A stretch of DNA of 63,424 bases from Pseudomonadota bacterium (GTDB taxonomy: Bacteria; Pseudomonadota; Gammaproteobacteria; Burkholderiales; Burkholderiaceae_C), in assembly GCA_021816585.1 (NCBI GenBank), contig JAKAXL010000014.1:1-63424 (forward strand), read 5' to 3'. Below, piece by piece: positions 8,333 through 15,725 of the stretch. The translations under genes and the position numbers were made by a program. The notes beneath the pieces are model-generated. The model saw nothing but the letters and a program-made list of their open reading frames with translations, was not told where the DNA came from and ran no database searches. Numbering within the stretch: position 1 is the first letter of the stretch; every line of letters begins with the position of its first letter.

Positions 8333-8704
8333 CTATCCGCCGATGGAGCGCCGCTCCTCGCGGCTGATGTCCAGCTTGTGGGCACCAGAGACGACCTTCC
8401 AGAAGTTGGACATGGCCTGGGCCGCCTTCAGACCCACCGACCGATCAGCTTCGGGCCCGAGCTCCGGGAACTCCTCGCGTACGTTGATGCCGAGCAGGCT
8501 TTCGTACTTCGCGATGGTCTTCTTGCTGTGGACTAGGTAAAGCACCTTCCAACCCACATGGCGACCGACCACGTACATGCCGATTGCCGCCTCGAGCTCG
8601 TCAAGTTGCCCCTTGAACTCCCGCATGGCACGGTCCATCACCTCGAACATGCGAGCAGCATCGGCTGGCGACAAAGGCGGCGCGTGGTTCCGTACTTTCT
8701 TCAT
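8333..8704 (-). CDS. Hypothetical phage-island protein
   Basis: A protein of about 123 residues beginning MKKVRNHAPPLSPADAARMF. It has a predicted amphipathic helix (VMDRAMREFKGQLDELEAAIG), then a hydrophobic aromatic block (YVVGRHVGWKVLYLVHSKKT) and a conserved-looking tail (REEFPELGPEADRSVGLKAA). I associate similar small proteins with inovirus-type rep genes, but no function is known to me. The start is uncertain: an in-frame ATG at 8734 with AGGGGA close upstream would add ten residues. It is the first gene of the minus-strand run leading to rep, DUF4224 and the integrase. Confidence 0.7.
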   Translation of the reverse strand: MKKVRNHAPPLSPADAARMFEVMDRAMREFKGQLDELEAAIGMYVVGRHVGWKVLYLVHSKKTIAKYESLLGINVREEFPELGPEADRSVGLKAAQAMSNFWKVVSGAHKLDISREERRSIGG

Positions 8705-8930
8705 GTCAACAGAGTACCACGGAGGGGCTCTCATTTCCCCTTGATCCTTCGCCCGAGGTGCGAGACCAAGGCGCACCTATGCGGAATGTGCAACATCTTC
8801 CGTCCCCTCGGGCTGTAGGATTGAGCGCAATTCGGACTCGGAGCACTCATTCAAGGCGCGGGGTGGGTGCACTTGCGATGCACCGCACGACGGCCTTCGC
8901 GCTATCGAACCTAGAAAGGTGGGGGAAGAA

Positions 8931-9323
8931 ATGACAACGAAGAAGCGTGTTTTTATAAGCTTTGATGTTGACAACGATAAGGGAACGAAAGAGATGCTGG
9001 CCGGCCAGGCCAAGCTCGATGACAGTCCATTCGAGTTTAAGGACGCTTCCGTGAAGGCGCCATTGACTGGCGACTGGAAAGACAAAGTTAACCGCCGACT
9101 CGACAATATAGATATTATGATTGTCTTGTGCGGGGAAAAAACAGATACAGCCACGGGCGTCGCTGCAGAATTGAAGATGGCAAAGGATAAAAATATTCCG
9201 TACTTCCTGCTGTGGGCCTATAAAGATAAAACTTGTGTGAAACCCGTGTCCGCCGATAAAACGGACAAGATTTACAACTGGACTTGGGAAAATATAAAGG
9301 CGCTCATCGGCGGTAGTCGATAG
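8931..9323 (+). CDS. ThsB-like TIR-domain protein
   Basis: A single-domain protein of 130 residues with the pattern of the MTH538-like TIR family (PF08937), to which Thoeris ThsB belongs. It begins with a beta strand KKRVFISFDVDND and has an alpha-helical insert. It then shows DIMIVLCGEKTDTATGVAAELKMA, a strand-helix with the acid expected near the NADase site, and the strand IPYFLLWAYKD. The ATG at 8931 is preceded by AAAGGTGGGGG; the frame is open to a GTG at 8919. Base composition is clearly A+T-richer than the surroundings, showing recent transfer. It is followed after 11 bases by a TIR-like/membrane gene, so the two form an operon. By analogy it would make or sense an NAD-derived signal; this is inference. 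Confidence 0.75.
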   Translation: MTTKKRVFISFDVDNDKGTKEMLAGQAKLDDSPFEFKDASVKAPLTGDWKDKVNRRLDNIDIMIVLCGEKTDTATGVAAELKMAKDKNIPYFLLWAYKDKTCVKPVSADKTDKIYNWTWENIKALIGGSR

Positions 9324-9334
9324 GGAAATTCTCA

Positions 9335-10333
9335 ATGAGGGTATTCGTCATACACCGTTCCGCCAGCAGGCGGAACGCCGTTTGCGCGATAAGGAGAGTA
9401 GCAAAAGCGACCGGCCTCTCGCTGCGCATGTCGATGCTCGACAGCTCAAAGCCCAACCGTTGGCAACGGGACGCGGCACAGCAGATTGGCGCCAGCGAGG
9501 TTGTTATCGTTTATAACGAGATTGACTGTAAAGCTTCGCCCAACGCACTCTGGGAAATTGAGTTGGCTCGCCAACTTCAAAAGCCAATTGTCTCATTTGA
9601 CCATCCCGTGCCGAGCCAGGAAGCTATTGAAAAGCTTCAGGCGCTTTACGATAACAATGCGGAGTTCGAATCAAATTTTGCGATAAAAATCGGACGTCGC
9701 GTGCGGGTGGGGCAGGCAGCAAAAGCGGACTCGGATTCAAAGGAAGTAATTGAGTTATACAAGATAATGGTTGCTTCGTCCGAGCAACTTGTTCAGCGTC
9801 GTCAATCGGTCAATGCTTTTTTTATTGCGGCGATTGGCGGTCTTGTGGCGCTTGCCGGTGCGGCTACGAGGTTCGGACAGAGCGTTCCAATTGCGCTGAT
9901 TTCGGCCGAGGTTTGGCCGCTGACTTTGGCGGCGCTACTTCTCTGTCGCTCCTGGAGTAACTTGATTGAAAACTACGGAAAACTGAATCGCGCTAAATTT
10001 AGGGTCATTCTCAAGATGGAGGAGCACCTCGCAGCGAGGGTGTATGCTGCAGAATGGGTTGCGTTAGGTAAAGGGTTGCGTCCGCAGAAATATAAATCGT
10101 TTACGGCAACTGAAAAACATCTTCCCTTGAGTTTTTCTCTGCTGATTTTTGCGCTCTTTATTTTCACTCAATATCTATATTTCTTCGGAGGGGCTCCTAC
10201 GCGACACGCGGCCCCCCTAGCTCAGGCTCCCGTTCTGGTTTCCCATGATCGACTCAAAAAGTCGCCGACGTCTCCGGCATGGGAGACGAGGAAAAGTAGC
10301 GAAAAGCCGCCTACTGCTAAGCAGGAGGGCTGA
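9335..10333 (+). CDS. TIR-like domain fused to a RipA-family membrane domain
   Basis: A 332-residue protein in two parts. Residues 1-95 look TIR-like: a first strand MRVFVIHRS, RWQRDAAQQIGASEVVIVYNE, then SPNALWEIELARQLQKPIV. Residues about 125-280 match the pattern of RipA-family octameric membrane proteins: VIELYKIMVASSEQLVQRRQS, two hydrophobic segments (AFFIAAIGGLVALAGAA and ALISAEVWPLTLAALLL), then NLIENYGKLNRAKFRVILKME. These lead to AAEWVALGKGLRPQKYK and a final membrane segment (LLIFALFIFTQYLYF). The tail is a polar, disordered stretch. With the preceding TIR gene it looks like a signal-plus-membrane-effector pair. The family assignment is from memory of motifs. Confidence 0.7.
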   Translation: MRVFVIHRSASRRNAVCAIRRVAKATGLSLRMSMLDSSKPNRWQRDAAQQIGASEVVIVYNEIDCKASPNALWEIELARQLQKPIVSFDHPVPSQEAIEKLQALYDNNAEFESNFAIKIGRRVRVGQAAKADSDSKEVIELYKIMVASSEQLVQRRQSVNAFFIAAIGGLVALAGAATRFGQSVPIALISAEVWPLTLAALLLCRSWSNLIENYGKLNRAKFRVILKMEEHLAARVYAAEWVALGKGLRPQKYKSFTATEKHLPLSFSLLIFALFIFTQYLYFFGGAPTRHAAPLAQAPVLVSHDRLKKSPTSPAWETRKSSEKPPTAKQEG

Positions 10334-10361
10334 TCTTCCCTGAAGACCAGTCCTCCTGCTT
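10319..10361 (+). terminator. Terminator hairpin of the TIR operon
   Basis: A 20-base stem (left arm 10319-10338, right arm 10342-10361, one or two mismatches) with a three-base loop. The left arm includes the stop codon of the TIR-RipA gene. Confidence 0.8.
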
Positions 10362-10604
10362 GCCAGCGTACATCTCGCGAATTGTCAAGGGTACGCTTCG
10401 CCGGGCATGCGCCCGCCCTTGACAAGACATGGTTCGTTGCTCGCCGACCTAAAAGACACTTCTAACCGCAAGCCAGTGAGCAGTCGATCGGGAATGCTTT
10501 CTGGGATGGGCCGCATCGGGGATCCCGAAATTCTTCGCTGCATGCTAATGAAGAAATTCCCACGAATAGCTTTCACGCAGCCGGATATGTTGACTCGACG
10601 CCCG
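10362..10604. other. Non-coding right end of island B
   Basis: No gene recognised. It contains the 12-mer GAAATTCCCACG at 10553-10564, also present at the left end of the island. A reading frame here ending in GVADGTRTHD is the usual artefact of translating a tRNA 3' end in reverse. Confidence 0.6.
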
Positions 10605-10653
10605 GGATTGTGATTCCTGTTGTCGTGGGTTCGAGTCCCATCAGCCACCCCAA
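10605..10653 (+). repeat. Attachment site 2: 3' half of tRNA-His (49-bp direct repeat)
   Basis: Identical over 49 bases to 6026-6074. It is the shared boundary between islands B and C. No 5' half of a tRNA precedes it. Confidence 0.9.
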
Positions 10654-10971
10654 AGAATGACCAACAATGGCGCGCACTTAGGTGCGCGCTTTTGTTTTCT
10701 GGGGAACTGCCAGGGAACTTTCTCTCGACGCACAGCCCAGGTCGGCGTGACCTGCCATAGCGTTCTTCCCGGGCCGAGCCTATCCCGCGAGACAATCTGA
10801 CCAGCACAACGACTTGACCGTGTGAAAGTCGGCAACGGCCGAGGAGCGGTCGCGTGCCAAACGCAGCCCCGGTTGCGCCACCTACAGGTAATGTCTCCTG
10901 GTGTGGTGTGGTGACCCAGGGCGCTGCGCATATGGCTGGCTATCCGTTGGCCTCGACCGGCGGGATTGCGG
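10654..10971. other. Non-coding left end of island C
   Basis: No convincing gene. It holds a 26-base element at 10695-10720 (core CTGGGGAACT then CCAGGGAACTT) that recurs near the other end of the island. Confidence 0.6.
10695..10720 (+). repeat. Inner repeat of island C, left copy
   Basis: 26 bases shared with 14482-14507 apart from one mismatch. It is itself built of two similar GGGAACT units, as arm-type recombinase sites often are. It lies 42 bases inside the tRNA-His repeat. Confidence 0.7.
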
Positions 10972-12915
10972 TCAGTGCGTCGCCAAGTCTGGCAAGCGGA
11001 GCGTCTGGAGCAACGGATAGGGGCGATACAGATCATCCCGGAAATACGCGGCAAGATACCTCTCCACGTCCTCAATCGGGTAGTCCAGACCGTTGATGAC
11101 GTCGAAGGCGGCCATGATGCGCACATGCCGCTCGAAATTGGCAACGTAGTAGCCATTGGGCCGCGTGGCGGTGTCCAGCGCGAAGAGATCGCGCGCGATC
11201 AGGCCTGGCAGATCACCGCAGCTGTCAGCGTTGCACGCGTCGAGCGCCTGTTTGAACAAGGTCCGCGCCTGGGCAAAGTCATTGCTGCGCAGGCAATGTT
11301 TGGCGCGCGCGTTCAGCAGTTGGGGCCTCCGCCGGGACTTGCAAGGATTCGCCTCGGCTTGCCGCAGCAGATCTTCAACCAGGGCCTGTGCATTCGCACG
11401 TTCCGGCTGCAGCTGCCCGTTGAGGTGGATGTCCATATGAATCAGCGCCGCGTCCAGGCGCTGTTCGTCCGTGTCGGCCAGTTCCGTCATGCGCCGGGCA
11501 GCGGCAAGGCGAACGTCGGCGGCCTGGTGACGCATGGCGACATTGCGCGCCGCGCCGTGCGACGCGAGAGCTGCCAATGCCGCCTCCGGCGCTTGGGAGC
11601 GGAGCATGCGCAGCACGGCTTCGGCTGTCTCGATGTCGTTCACTTCGGCGACCCAGCGGGCACGCCTAGACTCGAGGAGCGCCACACTCCGGCCGGTGTC
11701 CGTAGCCCACCAATCCTCCAGCGACTGATTCGGCTTCAGCGACGCGAACCGTTGGGTCAGAACCGCGGGCAAGTCCTGCGCGGAAATGCGTCGCTTTGAA
11801 GGCAGGATCGACAGGAACAGATCGCCGCGCTCCCAGGGCGCCAGCTGTTCCTCGAACCACGTATCTTGCCTTGCTGCATCGCGGCTAACGGCTGCGGCCT
11901 GGATGGTGAGGTTGTAGATGCGTTTGAAGATGCCGAACAGCTGGAGGATCTTGTTTCGATGCGGGTCAGGGTCGCCAGGATCGATCCTGGGCGTCAACAG
12001 GTCGGCGAGCTCACGATGGGCGTACTGCACCGCACGCGCGAGCAGCAGCCGATTGCGCACGGTGCGCAGGCTGGGCTGTGCATAGCGCTCTCGCATCAGA
12101 TGGCTGAACCGTGCCGTGTCGTCCGCGGTGCCGACGTCGGCCAGCACCGCTTCGATGCGGTCTTCCGCCATGGCAATCTGCAGCCTCAGGTCCCCAGGCG
12201 TAAGCCCCCGACGCTCGACAAAAGCGCGCATGGCGGCGAGTGCGGCCTGGTCGTCCGCGTCGACGGGCACGCACAGACAGTTGCGGAACGCGAACTCCGT
12301 GCCCTCGGCGAAATATGTCTCGATGATTGAGCTGCGCGGCACGTCGCCATCACGCCACTTGGCCAGCGTTCGCTTCGCCGACTCCGGATCGACCTTGGTT
12401 TGTCCATTGTTCCAGCCGATGGCCGCCCGATGGACGGGCTGCCCGAGGAGGTCTTCGAGCCAGTCCAGTATGGCCGCCACCGGCATCCGAAGCCTGGCCG
12501 CGCCGTCGTCGGTGTCAATGCGAGGCAGGTACCAGAAGTCGCCTCCCGGCATGCCGGCATCTCCTGATTGGGTCAGCTGCCAGAAGGCCGCGTGTCGCGC
12601 CAGTCCGGGCACGTAGACGCAGGCGAGCAGGTACCAGGCCACCTGCCGCGCCTCGGCGCCGAACGTCCAGGTTCCAATTTCCAGCGCCTTGTGGAAGCTG
12701 GTGAACTCAAGCAGGTTCCACTTGGCGTCCGCCTTGGCCGCATCGTCGAAGCCGATGGCCGCGAGGATGTCGTCGAGCAACGCGTCCAGGGCCTGTAGGT
12801 GTTGATCCACGGGGCGTCGCAGATCGCGTAGCTCCTGCTTCTTGCGCGGGGCTTCGCGGCCCAGGGCCTCGTGCACGGCCAACAGGAGGGTTTCGAAATT
12901 CGGAATCGCGGCCAT
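10972..12915 (-). CDS. Large protein of unknown function, divergent from viperin
   Basis: I do not recognise this 647-residue protein. The N-terminal 100 residues are helical (NFETLLLAVHEALGREAPRK, HLQALDALLDDILAAIGF). The middle contains GWNNGQTKVDPESAKRTLAKW, and residues about 440-600 look like TPR-type helical repeats (LAALASHGAARNVAMRHQAA, AKHCLRSNDFAQARTLFKQA). No signal peptide or membrane segment is seen. It starts at an ATG at 12915 and diverges from the viperin gene across 215 bases, the only other large gene in island C. It may be a sensor, regulator or partner of the viperin, but that is context only. Confidence 0.8.
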   Translation of the reverse strand: MAAIPNFETLLLAVHEALGREAPRKKQELRDLRRPVDQHLQALDALLDDILAAIGFDDAAKADAKWNLLEFTSFHKALEIGTWTFGAEARQVAWYLLACVYVPGLARHAAFWQLTQSGDAGMPGGDFWYLPRIDTDDGAARLRMPVAAILDWLEDLLGQPVHRAAIGWNNGQTKVDPESAKRTLAKWRDGDVPRSSIIETYFAEGTEFAFRNCLCVPVDADDQAALAAMRAFVERRGLTPGDLRLQIAMAEDRIEAVLADVGTADDTARFSHLMRERYAQPSLRTVRNRLLLARAVQYAHRELADLLTPRIDPGDPDPHRNKILQLFGIFKRIYNLTIQAAAVSRDAARQDTWFEEQLAPWERGDLFLSILPSKRRISAQDLPAVLTQRFASLKPNQSLEDWWATDTGRSVALLESRRARWVAEVNDIETAEAVLRMLRSQAPEAALAALASHGAARNVAMRHQAADVRLAAARRMTELADTDEQRLDAALIHMDIHLNGQLQPERANAQALVEDLLRQAEANPCKSRRRPQLLNARAKHCLRSNDFAQARTLFKQALDACNADSCGDLPGLIARDLFALDTATRPNGYYVANFERHVRIMAAFDVINGLDYPIEDVERYLAAYFRDDLYRPYPLLQTLRLPDLATH

Positions 12916-13102
12916 GGTCGTCGAGCAAGTTGGGAGGGAAGCCCAGTGTTGCGCATGTCCATCGCCGCGGCCAGGAAACTTCTCTCCTCCCCCCGTCGAC
13001 CGCGTGCGCCGCGTCGTCGCCGCGACATCGAGCGCCCGCGCTGGATCTCGGAAGGGGGTGGGCGCCGAGTTTCGTAGGCGGATCGCGCGTTGGAGCCGAT
13101 AG

Positions 13103-13123
13103 TCCGTGAAACCCTTTCACGGA
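13103..13123 (+). promoter_or_regulatory. Hairpin that covers the viperin ribosome-binding site
   Basis: TCCGTGAAA, CCC, TTTCACGGA: a perfect 9-bp inverted repeat ending seven bases before the viperin ATG. Its right arm contains the GGA of the Shine-Dalgarno GGAG. It could be a repressor operator or a stem that hides the ribosome-binding site. Confidence 0.65.
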
Positions 13124-13130
13124 GCATGCT

Positions 13131-14027
13131 ATGAGCACCCATTTCACCTGCGCCGCGGCACAGGTCGTCGTTAATTGGCATATTACCGAAGCCTGCAACT
13201 TTCGCTGCCGTTACTGCTACGCGCATTGGCAACGGTCGACCAGGCGGGATCTGATTCGTGACCCCGCCGCGTGCCGCGCGCTGCTTCAGCGACTCTTCGA
13301 ACACTTCGCGGCACGGAGTCCGCAGCGTCGCCCGCGACTGAACTTCGCCGGCGGCGAGCCGTTGCTCTTGTCCGAAGATCTCCTCCGCGCGGCACGCGAC
13401 GCGCGCCAGATCGGATTCGACATCTCGCTGATCACCAACGGCAGTCGGCTGACCGCGCCGCTGGTAGAAAATCTCGCACCGATAATGTCCGTGCTGGGGG
13501 TCAGCCTCGACAGCGCGTGTCCGCAGACCTTGGCCGCGATCGGTCGCCGTGATGCGCGAGGTCGACAGACATTGCCCGCATCCCTGGTTGCTCCGCTGAT
13601 GCGCGCACGTCAGGGGAACCCGGCCCTGGCCCTCAAGATCAACACCGTTGTATGCGGTGCGAACTGGCAGGAGGACCTGTCCGACGTCATTCAGGAGCTA
13701 TCGCCGAGCCGCTGGAAGGTGCTGCGCATGCTGCCGGTGATCGACCGGGACCTCGACGTCACAGACGCGCAGTTCCAGGCCTTCGTCGCCCGGCATCGGC
13801 GGTTCGCCGCGATCTCGATCGCCGAAAACAACGCCGACATGCAGGGCTCGTACATCATGGTCGACCCGATGGGGCGATTCTTTCAGAATCGCGTCGACGC
13901 CTGCGGCTACGACTACAGCGCGCCGATCCTGCAAGTGGGCGTGGCCAACGCGTTCGCGCACTTGGGCTGGTCCGCGCTGAAGTTCGACCGCCGGTACCGC
14001 GCTGTGGGCGAAGGAGCCATGAAGTGA
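13131..14027 (+). CDS. Prokaryotic viperin (pVip)-like radical SAM enzyme
   Basis: A 298-residue radical SAM protein with a viperin signature along its length. VVVNWHITEACNFRCRYCY holds the three cluster cysteines (C22, C26, C29; CxxxCxxC). LNFAGGEPLL and LITNGSRL follow, then SLDSACPQTLAAIGRR and LKINTVVC. The C-terminal block WKVLRMLPVIDRDLDVTDAQF, AENNADMQGSYIMVD, ILQVGVANAF corresponds to the substrate region of eukaryotic RSAD2. Viperins convert CTP, and in bacteria also GTP or UTP, to 3'-deoxy-3',4'-didehydro nucleotides that end viral transcription. No nucleotide kinase is adjacent. The ATG at 13131 follows GGAG within a hairpin. The gene overlaps the next by four bases. It lies in an island without its own integrase. 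Confidence 0.88.
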   Translation: MSTHFTCAAAQVVVNWHITEACNFRCRYCYAHWQRSTRRDLIRDPAACRALLQRLFEHFAARSPQRRPRLNFAGGEPLLLSEDLLRAARDARQIGFDISLITNGSRLTAPLVENLAPIMSVLGVSLDSACPQTLAAIGRRDARGRQTLPASLVAPLMRARQGNPALALKINTVVCGANWQEDLSDVIQELSPSRWKVLRMLPVIDRDLDVTDAQFQAFVARHRRFAAISIAENNADMQGSYIMVDPMGRFFQNRVDACGYDYSAPILQVGVANAFAHLGWSALKFDRRYRAVGEGAMK

Positions 14028-14245
14028 GGTACTCGCAATCGAAGGATGTTCATAGCCTGGTTGTGCGTTACCTGCAACTCGGCTGGACGTTCCGGCGTGG
14101 CAAGCGGCACGGGCTGCTGTCGCCCCCAGGTTGCGGCCTGTTCGTCCCTATTCCCAGCACGCCCAGCGATAGCCGCGCCGTCAGGAACTTGGCGTGTACG
14201 CTACGCCGCGTGGCAGCCAAGGCGGAGAGACCATCTCCGGCGTGA
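14024..14245 (+). CDS. Small HicA-like protein overlapping the viperin stop
   Basis: A 73-residue frame starting with GTG at 14024, overlapping the viperin stop (GTGA) and so probably translationally coupled. The protein reads VHSLVVRYLQLGWTFRRG, then KRHGLLSPPG, FVPIPSTPSD and ending AVRNLACTLRRV. Its order (helix, GW strand, RxxxH strand, VPxxP strand, final helix) is that of the HicA/YcfA dsRBD-like fold, and the His of the usual G-S/K-H motif is present (KRHG). HicA proteins are mRNA interferases paired with HicB, but no HicB is nearby. It might act with the viperin or be a small RNA-binding partner. Function is inferred from pattern only. Confidence 0.6.
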   Translation: MRYSQSKDVHSLVVRYLQLGWTFRRGKRHGLLSPPGCGLFVPIPSTPSDSRAVRNLACTLRRVAAKAERPSPA

Positions 14246-14586
14246 CTGGTTGATGATCACCCGTTCGGCGGCGCGGTCTGGATGATTAATCTGACGTTTG
14301 GCGTATTGCGAATCCCCGTGGCCCAGCCCGGCCCCAGACGTTGACGCCGGCGGGGCATCGCGTTGCCTTCCGGCTTCAAGGTGCTCCCTCCGCATGGCGA
14401 TTCGTTGGGCAAGGTCTGAGCAAACACGCCGCGACGTGTTGGTGCCCGAAACGACCCGATCCGCTCGACCGGGGCAGGGAATTTTCTGGGGAACTTCCAG
14501 GGAACTTGATGGGCAGGAAGGGGAACAACGCATCGTGTCTCCAGAGGGAAAACGTCCCCTGGAGTCCCCGCAGCTACCCGCCCATT
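14246..14586. other. Non-coding right end of island C
   Basis: No gene recognised. It contains the right copy of the 26-base inner repeat (14482-14507) before the tRNA-His remnant. Confidence 0.5.
14482..14507 (+). repeat. Inner repeat of island C, right copy
   Basis: Same 26 bases as 10695-10720 with one mismatch (T for G at the centre) and in the same orientation, about 80 bases inside the tRNA-His remnant. Confidence 0.7.
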
Positions 14587-14614
14587 TGGGTTCGAGTCCC
14601 ATCAGCCACCCCAA
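14587..14614 (+). repeat. Attachment site 3: truncated tRNA-His 3' end
   Basis: 28 bases identical to the end of the two longer repeats (T-arm and acceptor stem). A strong hairpin follows directly, which is probably the native terminator of the tRNA-His gene. It marks the right end of the stacked islands. Confidence 0.85.
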
Positions 14615-14620
14615 GCATGG

Positions 14621-14657
14621 AACGACGAAGCCCGGCCAAGTGCCGGGCTTCGTCGTT
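14621..14657. terminator. Hairpin H1, probable tRNA-His terminator
   Basis: A perfect 16-base inverted repeat, AACGACGAAGCCCGGC and its complement, around a five-base loop. It also lies at the 3' end of the minus-strand GNAT gene. Near-identical copies occur at 17636 and 18483. Confidence 0.8.
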
Positions 14658-14690
14658 TACGGCCAACCGCTGTGCGAGGTTGCAAGGGCG

Positions 14691-15203
<513 letters not shown>

Positions 15204-15494
15204 TCAGGCGGGTTTCCAGGGAGCCTTCGCGCGCATGGTCTTCCGAAGGCGTTCGTTTGGCTGCGCCGGCTGATCGAGACGCTCGAGGAACTGCGCGTAA
15301 GCCTCCGGGCTGACGACTGTCAGCGCTCGGTCGAGCAGAGTTTCTTCGGCCGCGCGCCGGGCAGCCTCGAGGATGAAGTCGGTGCGCGTCTTGCCGGTCG
15401 ACGCGGCTGCGCGGTCGATGAGGTTGCGCTCGGCTGCCGGAATGCGCAGGTTCAGCGTGTCCCGACGCGGTTTGTCGGTGGTGGCTGCTGTCAT
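15204..15494 (-). CDS. DUF1778 ribbon-helix-helix antitoxin
   Basis: A 96-residue antitoxin. The N-terminal ribbon-helix-helix DNA-binding part reads RDTLNLRIPAAERNLIDRAA, STGKTRTDFILEAARRAA. The C-terminal half (ETLLDRALTVVSPEAYAQF) is the toxin-neutralising region typical of DUF1778. It precedes the GNAT toxin gene with only a few bases between, so one promoter upstream of 15494 should serve both and be repressed by the complex. The ATG at 15494 has GGAG nine bases upstream; the frame extends further upstream without support. Confidence 0.9.
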   Translation of the reverse strand: MTAATTDKPRRDTLNLRIPAAERNLIDRAAASTGKTRTDFILEAARRAAEETLLDRALTVVSPEAYAQFLERLDQPAQPNERLRKTMRAKAPWKPA

Positions 15495-15683
15495 GTCGTG
15501 CGCTCCGATCCTGTGGAGGAATACATGCGAGAGACTATCAGGTTGTAACGACCCTGTCATTACGGGAGATTGCGACCTTGTAGCCATTGGGTGCCGTCGC
15601 ACCCAGCATCGGCCCATCAGGGCGCCAGCGAAAACATCCAGTTCGCATCTTCGTCCCGCGCCGTACCCCAACGAATGAAATGT

Positions 15684-15711
15684 CGAAAGCCCAGTTGCCG
15701 CTGGGCTTTCG
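15684..15711. terminator. Hairpin H2
   Basis: CGAAAGCCCAG and CTGGGCTTTCG around a six-base loop. It lies at the 3' end of the minus-strand NTF2-like gene. A 34-base stretch before it (15638-15671) resembles that before hairpin H3. Confidence 0.7.
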
Positions 15712-15725
15712 CGTTTCTGGCGGTC

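Larger units (their letters stand above)
6026..10653. mobile_element. Island B: small integrative rep-int element with TIR genes, between tRNA-His repeats
   Basis: A 4.6-kb segment bounded by a perfect 49-bp tRNA-His direct repeat. Minus-strand genes are, in order of transcription, an unknown gene, an HUH replication protein, a DUF4224 gene and a tyrosine integrase; the integrase lies next to the left repeat. This backbone is like that of integrated filamentous phages, but coat, Zot and secretin genes are absent. The plus-strand right half carries two A+T-rich TIR-type genes as cargo. Repeats and gene order are seen directly; phage-satellite origin is inferred. Confidence 0.8.
10605..14614. 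mobile_element. Island C: non-autonomous segment with prokaryotic viperin
   Basis: A 4-kb segment between the tRNA-His repeat at 10605 and a 28-bp remnant of it at 14587. Inside both ends is a 26-base repeat with one mismatch (10695-10720 and 14482-14507). It carries a divergent gene of 647 codons, a viperin-like radical SAM gene and a small HicA-like gene. No recombinase is present, so mobility would need an integrase from a neighbouring island. Confidence 0.7.

Noticed and set aside
10385..10807. A minus-strand frame containing GVADGTRTHD
   Set aside because: It is the reverse translation of a tRNA 3' end, a well-known annotation artefact.
14024..14245. Calling the small gene after viperin a HicAB toxin-antitoxin module
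   Set aside because: No HicB-like gene is adjacent and the G-S/K-H motif is only partly kept, so only a HicA-like fold is claimed.
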